Shown: in pieces, positions 1 through 11,700 of the stretch | How positions within the stretch are numbered: position 1 is the stretch's first letter | How the letters are laid out: each line of letters begins with the position of its first letter | Origin: Eudorina sp. 2006-703-Eu-15 | Taxonomy: Eukaryota; Chlorophyta; Chlorophyceae; Chlamydomonadales; Volvocaceae | Length of the DNA: 64,000 nucleotides | Reading direction: 5' to 3' | Assembly (NCBI GenBank): GCA_003117195.1 | Contig: BDSI01000007.1 | Coordinates: forward strand, 1,922,001-1,986,000 | The notes under the pieces: model-generated | What the model was told of the DNA's origin: nothing | Seen by the model: the letters and a program-made list of their open reading frames with translations, nothing else | Database searches by the model: none | Program-made: the position numbers and the translations under genes

Positions 1-28
1 GCGTTCCCGGGTCGCGCCCCCCCCCCAG

Positions 29-3000
29 CATCAAGCTGACCGAGTCCATCAACACACTGGACGGCGGCTTCCTGACGGGCCTCCTGGCGCAGGAGTTTGT
101 GATGCACACCTTCTCGGGCAAGGTGGGCGGGTGGGGCCGGGGGGAGGGAGGGAGGGAGACAGGGAGGCAGGGAGGGAGGCAGGGAGGGAGGGAGGGACGG
201 CGCACTTTCGCGTTGCGGTTTCGCTGTATCTGAGGGCGGATGTACCGCTTGTTGTTCCCTGACACACGGTCCCCCGCCCGCGCGCCCGCCTGGGCCCCCC
301 CGTTTGCTCTGGCAGCAGCGCAGTTTGAATGTGTCTCTCAACTTCCGAGTACCCCACACCTCCACCCCCGCCCGCGGCGCAGGTGATCAGCTTCGCGCCC
401 CCCGGCGGCGGCCTGCTCGTGAGCCACCCCGACACGGCCAAGGGCAAAGGCAGCAAGGGCGCCCCCGCCGTGCCGCTGCCGGGTGCGGAGGAGGAGGAGC
501 GGCGGGCGTCGTACTTGAAGCAGATCGACCGGCTGAGGGCGGACATCTCGGTGCTCAAACAGGAGATCGAGGCGGAGCGAAACAGGCGAGCGGACGGCGG
601 CGGCCCCCGGGGGCGGCGGCGGCCTGCGGGGGGCGGGAAGGGACGGGACGGGTAGTGGTGGCGGCGCTTGGGGGTCGGAGGTTCGGGGAGGTTGGTCTAG
701 GGGCGTCGCCTGAGGTTTACCGGGGTGGGTGTGGGTGTGGGTGTGGGTGATCCGCCCTCCAGACAGGCGGGCCGGCAGGCGGGAGTGGGGAGGGGAGTAG
801 CGATCCCCACCCTGTGGGTATCGGGGAGGGCAGGCGGGGGCGGGGGCGTGTCCTGCCCCGCAGCGCCCTCGGTGCGGCTGTCTGAGCTGCCCTCCCCTGT
901 CCCCTCCCGCCCCTCCCTCCCGCCCCCCTCCTCCGTGTCGCCCCCTCGCCCTACCCTCGCCCCTTCCTGTCATCCTCGCCGTCCCGGGCCCGGCCCCACC
1001 CGATTGTCACCTCCCCTGCCGCGTGCCTCGCTGTACACCCCCACCCCACCCCACCCATCGCCCTCTGCCCCGCCCTAATAGTTCCTGTAACTCCTCCCCC
1101 CAACCCCCCAACCCCCGCGCCCGCCCACCTGCACCCCTCCCAGGTTCGCGATGCGCGGCGGCGACACGGCGCTGCTGGCCATGTCGGCGCCCTTCACCGT
1201 GCAGGACAAGTGCAAGCTGGAGCCGGACGAGGCGTGCTACGTGCTGACCATCGAGTCCGCGGTGCCCATCTTCACGGTCGCCATCCAGTGCAACGCGCCG
1301 CTGCAGATGCTGGACGTGCCCACCAACGTCGCCATCCTGTCGAGGTCACCGTCCGACGAGGCCAACGGCAACCTCACGCTCGCGACGTACAGGTCCGTCC
1401 GTACGGGATGTACGATGTACAGCAGTGTACGGTAAATGGGCCGGGGTGCCTTCGCCGCGCCGCGTTTGCAGGGGGCTGACCACTGCAGCCCTCGACTTCC
1501 CCCTCTTCCCTCTTGACTTCCCCCCTCTCAATCCCTCCCCCTCCCCCGCAGGTGCCAGGACGCCACCAACCGGCTGGCCGTCAAGTTCAAGGTGCGCGAG
1601 GGCAAGGCGTCGTCGCTGTCCGCCTTCGTCATCCCCGCCATCTCGCCCAAGGCGTGTGTGGTGCTCCGCCACACCATCCGGCCTCTCTGCCTGCACCAGC
1701 GGATCACCCAGATGGACACCAGCAGGCCCACCAACGAGTTGCTCATCACGGGTGGGGCCAAGGGAGGGGGACGTTCGGCGAATGCGGGGGAAGTTTGAGG
1801 GGCGGTGAGGGGTGAGGGGTGGGGGGAGGGGATATTAATTGGAGAAAGAAATAAACCCGAAGAACGAACCCGGGCACACCCAGGGGAGGGGGAGGGGCTC
1901 GGGTGGGCTGGGTGGGGAATCGGGGGAAAGGATCCGAGGGGAGCCGGGGCGGGGGTTGGGTAGGGTTGGGGAATGGGCAGAGAGCGAGTGAATGGGAAAT
2001 CACACACGGGGTGTTTCGGAAGATGCCCACCTGGCCCGCTCTCAACCCTCGCCCAACGTGTCAGCCCGCCGCCTCGCCGCGCCCCGTTTCCGCACGTCAA
2101 CCCCAGACGACATCGTCTCATCGACATAATCCTCTTTCCTTGACGCCTTCCGCCCCCGGCCCCGACCCCGTCACCCAGGCACCTTCGCCAGCGGTGATGT
2201 GCACTGCTGGGTGACGGGCCTGCTGCCCGACATCCCGCCCACGTTGCCGCCCGGGCAGGACGGCGCCAGCTTCGTCTTCCAAAACACGCTGCTGGGCACC
2301 CAGCTGCTGTGCCGGTGGGTGTGTGCTTGCTTGCGCATGTGTATTTCAGCGAGGAAACCCTGTGTGTGTGTGTGTGTCTTATTTAGGCAGGCGCATGTGT
2401 GTGTGTGTGTGTGTGTGTTTAGAAAAGAGACCCGCCCGTGTGTGTGCCTGCATGTGTGTGCGGGCAGGCCCCCAACTCCGCCCCCAAGTCCCCGACCCCA
2501 GCCCCCAGGGCTCCCCTCCCCCAACGCACCTAGAACTCCTCTCGCCGCGCGAAACCGCGAAACCCTCCTCCCCCTCCCCCTGCCTTCTCCCCCCCTCCCG
2601 CGCGCGGTCTCCATCTTTTCGTTTGCTCTGCAGGTACCGCACCCCGTAAGTATACTGCGTTATGCTGGGTGTGCCCGGGTTCGTTCTACGGGTTTATTTA
2701 TTTTTTTCAATTTAACTCCCCCCCTCCCCCCCTCCCCCCCGCCCACCCGGCCAGGTACCGAGCCGGCGAGGCCCGGTTCGTGTCCGACCTGGTGTCGACG
2801 CTGGGCATCATCCACGAGCACATCATGCGGGAGGCCACCGCCGCCAAGCTGCGCGTGTCCGTGTCCTTCAACCCCTCGGCGCAGAGCCTGCAGCACAGCG
2901 TGGCGCTGGTGTGGCCGCAGCTGGAGAAGCAGCGCACGCTGAAGAAGACGTTTCTCATGCTGGAGGGGCTGCAGGTGGGCGCAGGGCGGGGAAGATGGTT

Positions 3001-4085
3001 GGGTGTGGTGGTGGCGGGTGATGGCAAGTCCGTAGACCTGTGAAGCGTCTTCTGCTAGCCCGCCTGTGATGTGTCCCCCGTGGTGCTGTCCGTGTACGAC
3101 CTGTACGACACGGTTGCTATGTCGTACACACGCCACGCAGGAGCTCAAGATGCAGGACGGGGACGTGTCGTACTTGTCGGAGGAGTACCGGGGCGTCCTG
3201 GAGCGGGCCGACAAGATCCGACAGGAGTACAAGGTGTGTCGGGGGGGGAGAAGGGGGAAGGGGAGGGGAGGGGGCTGGGCAGGGGGGAGGGGGCAAGAGA
3301 GGGGGGAGGGGACAAGATAGGTGGGAGGGGGCTGGGCAGGGGTGGGGTGGAGAGGTCGTGTCCTCAGCGAGCGAGTGCAGAGGTCCCTCCGGGGGGTCAC
3401 CTCGGGTGCGGGGGGCAGGACGTGGCGAGGGGAGAGGAACAGGGGGTGCTGGGGGACCTGGCCCCTGATGAACGCCGTCCAGCGCACGAACCGCACCGCA
3501 GCCGCCAAGTGCGGATCCATGACTTCGCGGCTACCCCATCTCTCCGCCCTGGGCCAGGCTGGGGGAGTTCTTCCTCCCCTCCCGCAGCACACACACACAG
3601 CCCCCCTCCGCTCACCCGCTGCCGCCCTTCGCTCTCAGGGTTTAGCTCACCCGTCTCTCATGCGGGCTCGGCCCCCTCTTCCCCCCAACCCAAACACACA
3701 CCCACACAACACCCCCACCCACATCCACCCGCACACGCACCCGCAGGAGCAGCCGCAGCACCTGGACCACTTGATCGTTCTCATCAAGGACCTCTACTTG
3801 GACTTCTGCAAACTGACGGTGCGGGGGATGGCTGGGGTATCTAGTGGGGTTGGCTGGCTGGCTGGCTGGGTGTGGGGACCGTGAAGAGCCGGGCCGGCCG
3901 GCTGGCTGGCTGGCCCGCTGGCTTAACCCCTCGTCACGCCCCCTGCCCTTCCGCCCCCCGCGGCCCCTTCCCCGCCACAGGGCGTCTCCACCCCCAAGCA
4001 GCGGCTCCCCGCCCTGGAGCAGCTGCTGAACGACACCTCCTCCACACTGGAGCAACTCATGGAGTTCCTGCTGGGGCAGCGGTAG
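29..4085 (+). CDS. BBS7: BBS7, BBSome subunit (5'-truncated by the window edge)
   Basis: Part of the BBSome coat that carries membrane proteins through cilia. Exons: 29-122, 383-585, 1144-1392, 1552-1751, 2179-2314, 2755-2974, 3141-3233, 3747-3818, 3981-4085 (TAG); all phases agree and give 456 residues. The N-terminal beta-propeller lies outside the window. What is visible: the tail of the propeller, a charged helix (SYLKQIDRLRADISVLKQEI) fitting the BBS7 coiled coil, then the GAE/platform region with family-typical blocks TLATYRCQ, RPLCLHQR, ASGDVHCWV and FQNTLLGTQL, and a C-terminal helical hairpin (HLIVLIKDLYLDF). These follow human BBS7 block for block as I remember it. Intron 586-1143 has a GC donor (AG|GCGAG) required for the NRFAM junction. 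Neighbour on the right is convergent. Identification is firm; ciliary presence is the implication. Confidence 0.93.
302..333 (+). repeat. dispersed intronic repeat, family 2, copy A
   Basis: TTTGCTCTGGCAGCAGCGCAG followed by TTTGAATGTGTC, inside BBS7 intron 123-382. It matches, in the same orientation relative to transcription, copies inside introns of the receptor kinase (21964-22022) and the EF-hand gene (47919-47983). Confidence 0.6.
1836..1881 (-). repeat. dispersed intronic repeat, family 1, copy A (inverted)
   Basis: Inside BBS7 intron 1752-2178. On the minus strand it carries the family core TGGGTGTGCCCGGGTTCGTT followed by CTTCGGGTTTATTT, the same core found at 2664-2710 and 48787-48830. 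Confidence 0.65.
2361..2424 (+). repeat. (TG)n microsatellites in BBS7 intron
   Basis: Two short TG runs (about 2361-2379 and 2397-2418) inside intron 2315-2754. Confidence 0.8.
2624..2722 (+). repeat. dispersed intronic repeat, family 1, copy B, with internal splice-like sites
   Basis: Lies in BBS7 intron 2315-2754. It reads TTTGCTCTGCAG, then GTACCGCACCCC, then GTAAGTAT: a perfect acceptor, a 12-base pseudo-exon and a perfect donor. The core TGGGTGTGCCCGGGTTCGTT and a T-rich tail ending CAATTTAACTCCC follow. The genuine next BBS7 exon starts at 2755, also with GTACCG, so the copy is skipped. Confidence 0.65.
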
Positions 4086-4234
4086 CAGCGCGGGCCGTAT
4101 GCGGGCGTAACCGGGGTAGCAGAAGCTGCAGCCGCAGAGGTAGCGGTAGCGGCGCCGACGGTAGTGGCCGCGGCACGCGCCCCCACAAGCGGGGCTCGGA
4201 TGGGGAGCATGTGATGAAGAGTGGTGTATGTGTA

Positions 4235-4275
<41 letters not shown>

Positions 4276-5130
4276 TGGAGGGGGGGGGGTGCGGGGGAGA
4301 CGGACGGGGGGCGGTGGAGCATCGGGAACACAGGCGAGCGGAAAAGCACGCGCGCAGGCCGCCTGTCGCCGACATGAGAACCCCGACTGTAACCGGTCCG
4401 CTGCCCACGCAACGGTTGCGGCAACAACGCCGCGCGGCGGGGTTCTTTCTCGTGGTGTCCTGCTGCGCGCGGAGCTGCCGCGGGTTGGGGCCAGCGACGG
4501 GACCATCACCTCCTGATGGCCCGGGGGGAGTCGCCCGACGTCGCTGCACCAGCACCTACCAGCACCTACCAGCAAGCAAGCTCCCGGTGGGTAGCCAGCC
4601 GCCAGAAGACCGCCCCGGGGGTCTTGCGACCCCGGGACCCCGACACGCAGCTCTTCACCCGGGCCCGTTGAACTGCCCGGGTAGGTGGGGGCCAGGGTCC
4701 GGTCCTCGCAACGCTGTTCGCCTACACACATCAGTGTTTCAGTGACCAGCGTAGCCAACCAGCCGACAAAGAATTTTAACATCGACCCGGTGTCCCCCGC
4801 CTCAGCTATCATCAGCTTCTGACTCAACCCCCTCAACCATCCGTCCACCAAGCAGCTCTCTGCGCGCTATAGCTGCACGTGAAAGGGGGGCAGGGGGAGG
4901 AGGGGGGCCAACCGCGGCCGCGTGGTGCCCTCGGTCCTGCGTGTACGGCCGCGTACGACACTGGTACCGCACAGACTCGACCGCGTGTGCCACCCGCGTT
5001 GTCACGTGGCATGGGCATGGCACGGCGCAGCCGTACCGTCACCGCACCGGCCAGAAACGCCCGTTGGCGCACATGCCCTACCAGCAACGTTTGGGCCCGT
5101 TGGAACACCCGGTCGGGATACGGGTCGACC

Positions 5131-5145
5131 TTGTAACGGTTACAA
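5131..5145. terminator. palindromic bidirectional polyadenylation signal (TTGTAAC-G-GTTACAA)
   Basis: TGTAA, the usual chlorophyte poly(A) signal, occurs on the plus strand at 5132-5136 (downstream of BBS7) and on the minus strand at 5144-5140 (downstream of the ankyrin gene). The two form one odd-length palindrome, so both convergent transcripts could end here with about 1.05 kb and 0.56 kb 3' UTRs. An alternative BBS7 signal exists at 4388. Confidence 0.45.
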
Positions 5146-5259
5146 TAAAACGTCGGACACGTGATGTGGTGGGGATGTGGACCAGGTGTACAGCCACGTG
5201 TTTGGATAAGAGACCGGCCATCAGAGACCAGCCACGTGCACACAGAGATCATGAACGCA

Positions 5260-5432
<173 letters not shown>

Positions 5433-5702
5433 GTCTGCTTATTCGCGGCTCAGCTTTTCTCTTTGATAACACACACACACACACACGCACGAAGATCCAT
5501 GCACGGTGCCTGTCGCGGAAAACCCCCACCCGCCATCACCGGTCGTCCATCGCAAAGGCCACACGGCAACACCGCAAAACCGCAGGACGTCGGCCGTCAG
5601 CAGCGCGCTCGGGGTTGCTGGGGGAGGTCGCGGAACGACTTGCCACGCAAAGCTCGACATGATGACGTGCTCGCTTCCTGATGAAGGCGCAGCGGTGCGA
5701 CA

Positions 5703-8700
5703 CTAGTCATCGTCGTCGTACCGCAGTATGCTGGTCATGGTGGCGAGCGCCACGCGGTCGGCCTCCACAGCCAGCTTGCCGTACGTGGGGTCGGGCGGGC
5801 GGGCGCGGGACGTCTCCGACGACAGGCCCTCGCCGCCCGGGGGCAGCACGTGTTTGACGTCCGAGGTGGCCAGCTTCCAGTGCATGAACTGGGGGGGGGG
5901 GAGGCCGCGGCCGGGGTGCGTGCGTGCGTGTGTAGTGGGAGGAGGGAGGGTGGGAGAGAGGGTGGGAGGGGGGGCCGGTGAGGACGCCGGGCAGGGGACG
6001 CTAGGGGTAATATATCGGATTCGGAAGGACGGTCGGAAACTGGAACTGGACGTCGTGCAGCTGCCGGTGGGCTTCCTCCCACCGACAGGCACTCACCCGC
6101 CTACGGGGTTAGATGACACCCTGCTGCCCCGCCGGGTCCAGGGCGCGCTCGATGTAACGCGTGTCGCCGCATCTGGACGGCGCGAAGCCTGGCCCCTGCC
6201 CCTGCCCCTGCCCCTGCCCCTGCCCCTGCCCCTGCCCCTGCCCTGCCCTGCCCCTGCCCCTGCCCCTGCCCCTGCCCCTGCCCCTGCCCCTGCCCCTGCC
6301 CCTGCCCCTGCCCCTGCCCCTGCCCCTGCCCTGCCCCTGCCCCTGCCCCTGCCCCTGCCCCCCTGCCCCTGCCCTGCCCCTGCCCCTGCCCCTGCCCTGC
6401 CCCTGCCCCTGCCCCTGCCCCTGCCCTGCCCCTGCCCCTGCCCCTGCCCCTGCCCCTGCCCCTGCCCCTGCCCCTGCCCCTGCCCCTGCCCTGCCCCTGC
6501 CCCTGCCCCTGCCCCTGCCCCTGCCCCTGCCCCCCCTGCCCCTGCCCCTGCCCCTGCCCCTGCCCCTGCCCCTGCCCCTGCCCCTGCCCCTGCCCCTGCC
6601 CTGCCCCTGCCCCTGCCCCTGCCCTGCCCCTGCCCTGCCCCTGCCCCTGCCCCTGCCCCTGCCCCTGCCCCTGCCCCTGCCCCTGCCCCTGCCCCTGCCC
6701 CTGCCCCTGCCCCTGCCCCTGCCCCTGCCCCTGCCCTGCCCCTGCCCCTGCCCCTGCCCCTGCCCTGCCCCTGCCCCTGCCCCTGCCCCTGCCCCTGCCC
6801 CTGCCCCTGCCCCTGCCCTGCCCCTGCCCCTGCCCCTGCCCTGCCCCTGCCCCTGCCCCCCTGCCCCTGCCCCTGCCCCTGCCCTGCCCCTGCCCCTGCC
6901 CCTGCCCCCTGCCCCTGCCCCTGCCCCTGCCCCTGCCCCTGCCCCTGCCCCCTGCCCCTGCCCCTGCCCCTGCCCCTGCCCCTGCCCCTGCCCCTGCCCC
7001 TGCCCCTGCCCTGCCCCTGCCCCTGCCCCTGCCCCTGCCCCCTGCCCCTGCCCCTGCCCCTGCCCCTGCCCCCCCTGCCCCTGCCCCTGCCCCTGCCCCT
7101 GCCCCTGCCCCCCCCTGCCCCTGCCCCTGCCCCTGCCCCTGCCCTGCCCTGCCCTGCCCCTGCCCCTGCCCCTGCCCCTGCCCCTGCCCTGCCCTGCCCC
7201 TGCCCCTGCCCCTGCCCCTGCCCCTGCCCCTGCCCCTGCCCCTGCCCCTGCCCTGCCCCTGCCCCTGCCCCTGCCCCTGCCCCTGCCCCTGCCCCTCCCC
7301 CCTGCCCCTGCCCCTGCCCCTGCCCCTGCCCTGCCCCTGCCCCTGCCTGCCCCTGCCCCTGCCCCTGCCCCTGCCCCTGCCCCTGCCCCTGCCCCTGCCC
7401 CTGCCCCTGCCCCTGCCCCTGCCCCTGCCCCCCTGCCCCTGCCCCTGCCCCTGCCCCTGCCCCTGCCCCTGCCCCTGCCCCTGCCCCTGCCCCTGCCCCT
7501 GCCCCTGCCCCTGCCCCTGCCCCTGCCCCTGCCCTGCCCCTGCCCCTGCCCCTGCCCCTGCCCCTGCCCCTGCCCCTGCCCCTGCCCCTGCCCTGCCCCT
7601 GCCCCTGCCCCTGCCCTGCCCCTGCCCCTGCCCCTGCCCTGCCCCTGCCGCCCTGCCCCTGCCCCTGCCCTGCCCCTGCCCCTGCCCCTGCCCCTGCCCC
7701 TGCCCCTGCCCCTGCCCCTGCCCCTGCCCTGCCCCTGCCCCTGCCCCTGCCCCTGCCCCTGCCCCTGCCCTGCCCCTGCCCCTGCCCCTGCCCCTGCCCC
7801 CTGCCCCTGCCCCTGCCCCTGCCCTGCCCCTGCCCCTGCCCCTGCCCCTGCCCCTGCCCTGCCCCTGCCCCTGCCCCTGCCCCTGCCCCTGCCCCTGCCC
7901 CTGCCCCTGCCCCTGCCCTGCCCCTGCCCCTGCCCCTTGCCCCCGGGCTGGTCCGGCCGTCCGACTGGCCCGGCTCCGTCCCGTCGCTGCACCCCAAAGC
8001 CAGCCACCGCCCGCGTCCGGTTGTTCCTTTTGTGGTAACCCCCCGCCCCCGCACCCGCCACCCCCGGCCCCGCCACCCTCCAGCCCCCCCACCCTCCAGC
8101 CCCCCCACCTGCTCCGTGAGGCACCACGCCCGCTGCCAGTACTCCTCGTGCTCTATGTACACGAACTCCTCGCAGCAGGCGATGTAGATGGGGAGCGCCT
8201 GCACGCAGGCCGCCCACCCGCCCGGGGGGGGGGGCGGGCGGCGATCAACGGTACGGGGCGGGGCACACAGCGGGGCCATCGACATTCAACTGCGGATATG
8301 TCAAGCTGCGGAGCGCCAATCTGCGGAACGTCAATCTGTGGAAAGTCAATCTGCGGAACGTCAATCTGCGGAACGTCAATCTGCGGAACGTCAATCTGCG
8401 GAACGTGCCTCGCGTGACGGCGGTGCGGGTGCGACATTGCGGCTCTAGGTCGCAGCAGAGTGCCGGTTCACGTGCGCAGCCGAGCAGCCACGTGCCGTAT
8501 GTCGTATCTAGTACGGCAGCCCCACCGACGGGGGCCCTCAATGCGCGCATACCAAGACTGTGGTGGCATAAGTGCAAGACGTAACACGGCCGTACCTGCC
8601 GTACTTGCCGTACCCCATGTCTCCATCCCTAACACCTCACACCGCCCGTTCCGTGCTTCTGCGTCCACCCCCCTCGCAACCCCTGCCCCCCCCTAACCCC

Positions 8701-11700
8701 GTCCGGCCCCCACCCCCCCGCCCCCCCGCCCCCCGCCCCCCGCCCCACCTGCACCCCGCGCATGGCGTTGTCCTGGTCCACGACGCTGTAGTCCAGCCAC
8801 AGATGTACGGACTCCAGGGGCAGCCGCCGGTGGGCGGAGATGTGATCCGCGATCTTCAACACCTGGAGGGGGAGGCGCGGGCGGCGGGGTGGGCGCTCTC
8901 CTGTGATGGGGGTAATGGGGTAGACAGACAGACAGACTGGGAGACATCTGCCCGCGGGACTCGGGCTTGGGGCCGGACCGGGGCCCGTCCGCCGGGCGCT
9001 GCGACTGCGCTCCCCCCTGTCAGGGGCCTGTCGGGCCAAAGCGGACGGCACAGCAGCGGGGCAGGCGGCCGCCCCAGTGCACACAAGCCCACACCGGCAC
9101 TGGGTTGGGTCGGGTTGGGAGCTTGGTACTGTGTGAAGCCCACCGCTGCCTGTGTCACGGCCCAGTCCTCCTCCTCCTGAAATAACCATCATGGGCACCT
9201 CCCTGCCTGCCTACCTACCCGGTGTGCGGACCGTCGGGGCAACGGCGGGATCTGGCGGCCGACTGCACTCACACTGGCGGCGAACGCGCAGCACAGCCCA
9301 GGGCCCCTGCCCCTGGGCCTTGCCGCACTGCCACGCGCCTCCCCCTCCCCCTCCCCCTCCCCTCCCCCTCCCCCTCCCCCTCCCCCTCCCCCTCCCCCTC
9401 CCCCCCCCCTCCCCCTCCCCCCCCCCCCCTCCCCTCCCGCCTCCCCCTCCCCCTCCCCCTCCCCTCCCCCTCCCCCTCCCCCTCCCCTCCCCCTCCCCCT
9501 CCCCTCCCCCTCCCCCTCCCCCTCCCCCTCCCCCTCCCCCTCCTCCCCTCCCCTCCCGCCTCCCCTCCCCCTCCCCTCGCCCCTCCCCTCCCCTCCCCCT
9601 CCCCCCCCCCTCCCCTCCCCTCCCCCTCGCCCCTCCCCCTCCCCCTCCCCCTCCCCTCCCCCTCCCCCTCCCCCCCCCTCCCCCTCCCCCTCCCCCTCCC
9701 CCTCCCCCTCCCCCTCCCCCTCCCCCTCCCCGCACCTGCTTCAGCTTGGTCCCTCGTGCGTCATCCGGACAGCCCCGGCCCAGCCACCGGTGACTCACGA
9801 ACACCACCACGGCACCGGGCGGCAGCGAGTCCACGGGCAGGGGCCGGAACCCCCTCCCCCGGGGGAGGAGGGGGTGGAGGGGCTCGCGGAGGAAGACGGG
9901 GAGAAGCTCGAGGAGTATCTGGCCGGGACGTGAGGGAGGGTGTGAGGGGGGGGGTGCGTCCCGCGGTTGCACTGTCTTGCCTGACAGAATAAAATACGGA
10001 GGGGCTAACGTTTTGGCGCACGAGGCTGGGCGTTGCAGAGGAGCACGACGGAGCTGGCGTCTCGGGCTGGGGCGGGCAACGGGTCCGCGTTCGAATGGAT
10101 TTGAATTACAGCGACCCCCCGCGGTGTGGACAGTGACAGCCGAGGCCGCCGCAGTCCTCGCCGCACACCACCGGGTGGCCACTACGGTGCCGGTCACGGC
10201 TGTGGCGATATCATCACGCGGCGGATGACACCGACTCGGTGTCACTGAGTCAGTGCCAAGCGGCGCCGTCCAGCTTACCGGCCTGCTGCGGCACCAACCC
10301 ACCGCCGGCCCCCTCCTCCCCTCTCCTTCGCCTTCCCTTTGCCCCGGCACCGCCCCGCCCCGCACTCCACCGCACTTCACCGGCATTCACCGCCCCGCCA
10401 CGCACTTCAACGCCTCGCCCCGCACTTCACCGCCCCGCCCCGCCCCGCCCCGCACACCGCCCACCTGGGTATGCCGCCGCAGCTCCGCAGCTGCGCCGCC
10501 GACACCACCGACATGGGCGGCAGGCTGAAGGGCGACTCGAGCGCCAACTGCCGCAGGAAGGCGCGGCGGTCGGGGGCGGTCCGCAGCATCGCTACCTGCA
10601 CACGGCCACCGGGGGGTTGCCCGTGCCAACACAAGTCAGGCATCCCAGTCAACCCCTCCCCTCCCCCTCCCCCTCCCCTCCCCCTCCCCACCCGGGTCAT
10701 CATCCGCATCTGACATCTCGTCTTCTCGTGGATGGATCCCAACCCCCTTCGGCGCCGCACGCCACCCCACCCCACCTGCGACACCGCCCAGGTGATGTTG
10801 CTCATGGCCTGCGTCCAGGGCCACGTGAGGTCGCGAGAAAGGGCGCGGACTCGGGCCTGAGCCGCCAACCACTGCAGCCGCCTCCCCTGCAGGTCCAAGC
10901 CTCCCGGGTGTCCGCCTTCCTCTCCGCCTTCCCCTCCGACTCCTCCACTTTCGCCGCCTTCCCCTCCTTCCCCTCCACCACCGCCGCCTTCACCCGCTCG
11001 GGCCTCCCCCGTCTGCTGCTGGCCGCCCAGCCGCGGCCCTCCTCCCCCCGGGCCGTCTCCCCGCCGACCCAGATCGATCCCCGCCGCCCCGCCGCCGTCA
11101 GACTCCAGGGGGGCCGCCTGGGCAGCCGCACCAGCACCAGCACCAGGGGGGGTTCCCCCGGTCGTCGTCGTCGTGGCGGGCACCAGAGCTCCATCGCTCG
11201 GTGCCCTGCCGTACAGGTCTCCGACCCGCGGGTCGTCGCTGGCGGGCGGCTTCACCGCGGGTGGGCTGTCCGGTGACAGCAGCGCCGCGAGGTCCTCCAC
11301 CAGACGGGTGGCTGTGGGGCCCATGCCGGCGACCTTGTCGGGGGGGAGGGCGGCCCGCATCCTGTCGAACGCCTCGCGCACCGTGTACCTGGCGGGGGCC
11401 CCAGGGGGGTCGGGGGAAAGGGCACACAAACCGGCGGCCGCCACCGGCGGCGCCAGTCACCACCCGTCATCGTTTCCACATCATCACATTCATTTGGTCG
11501 GCATCACGCACCACATCAACAACGTCATCACGTCATCGCGCCATCCGGCTCGTACCCGGCCCTCGTGATGCGGTGCCAGGCTGGGAACCGGGCCGCGTCC
11601 GAGCCCCTACGCGCCCGTACAGCCGCCGTGATGCCGTACTAACCGACCTGTCCAACCGCAGCACCGTCCTGGCCTGCCGCAGCGGCGCCGGCAGCAGCTG

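Noticed and set aside
6104..6171. Possible extra exon of the ankyrin/SHRW gene (CGDTRYIERALDPAGQQG)
   Set aside because: It looks protein-like, but joining LTEQ directly to FMHWKL is in phase and fits the domain better; a clean donor in frame is lacking.
6093..8285. Very long open frames of Gly-Arg, Gly-Gln, Ala-Gly, Pro-Ala and Leu-Pro dipeptides on both strands
   Set aside because: They are translations of the CCCCTG hexamer array in any frame; splice phase of the flanking exons places the array in an intron.
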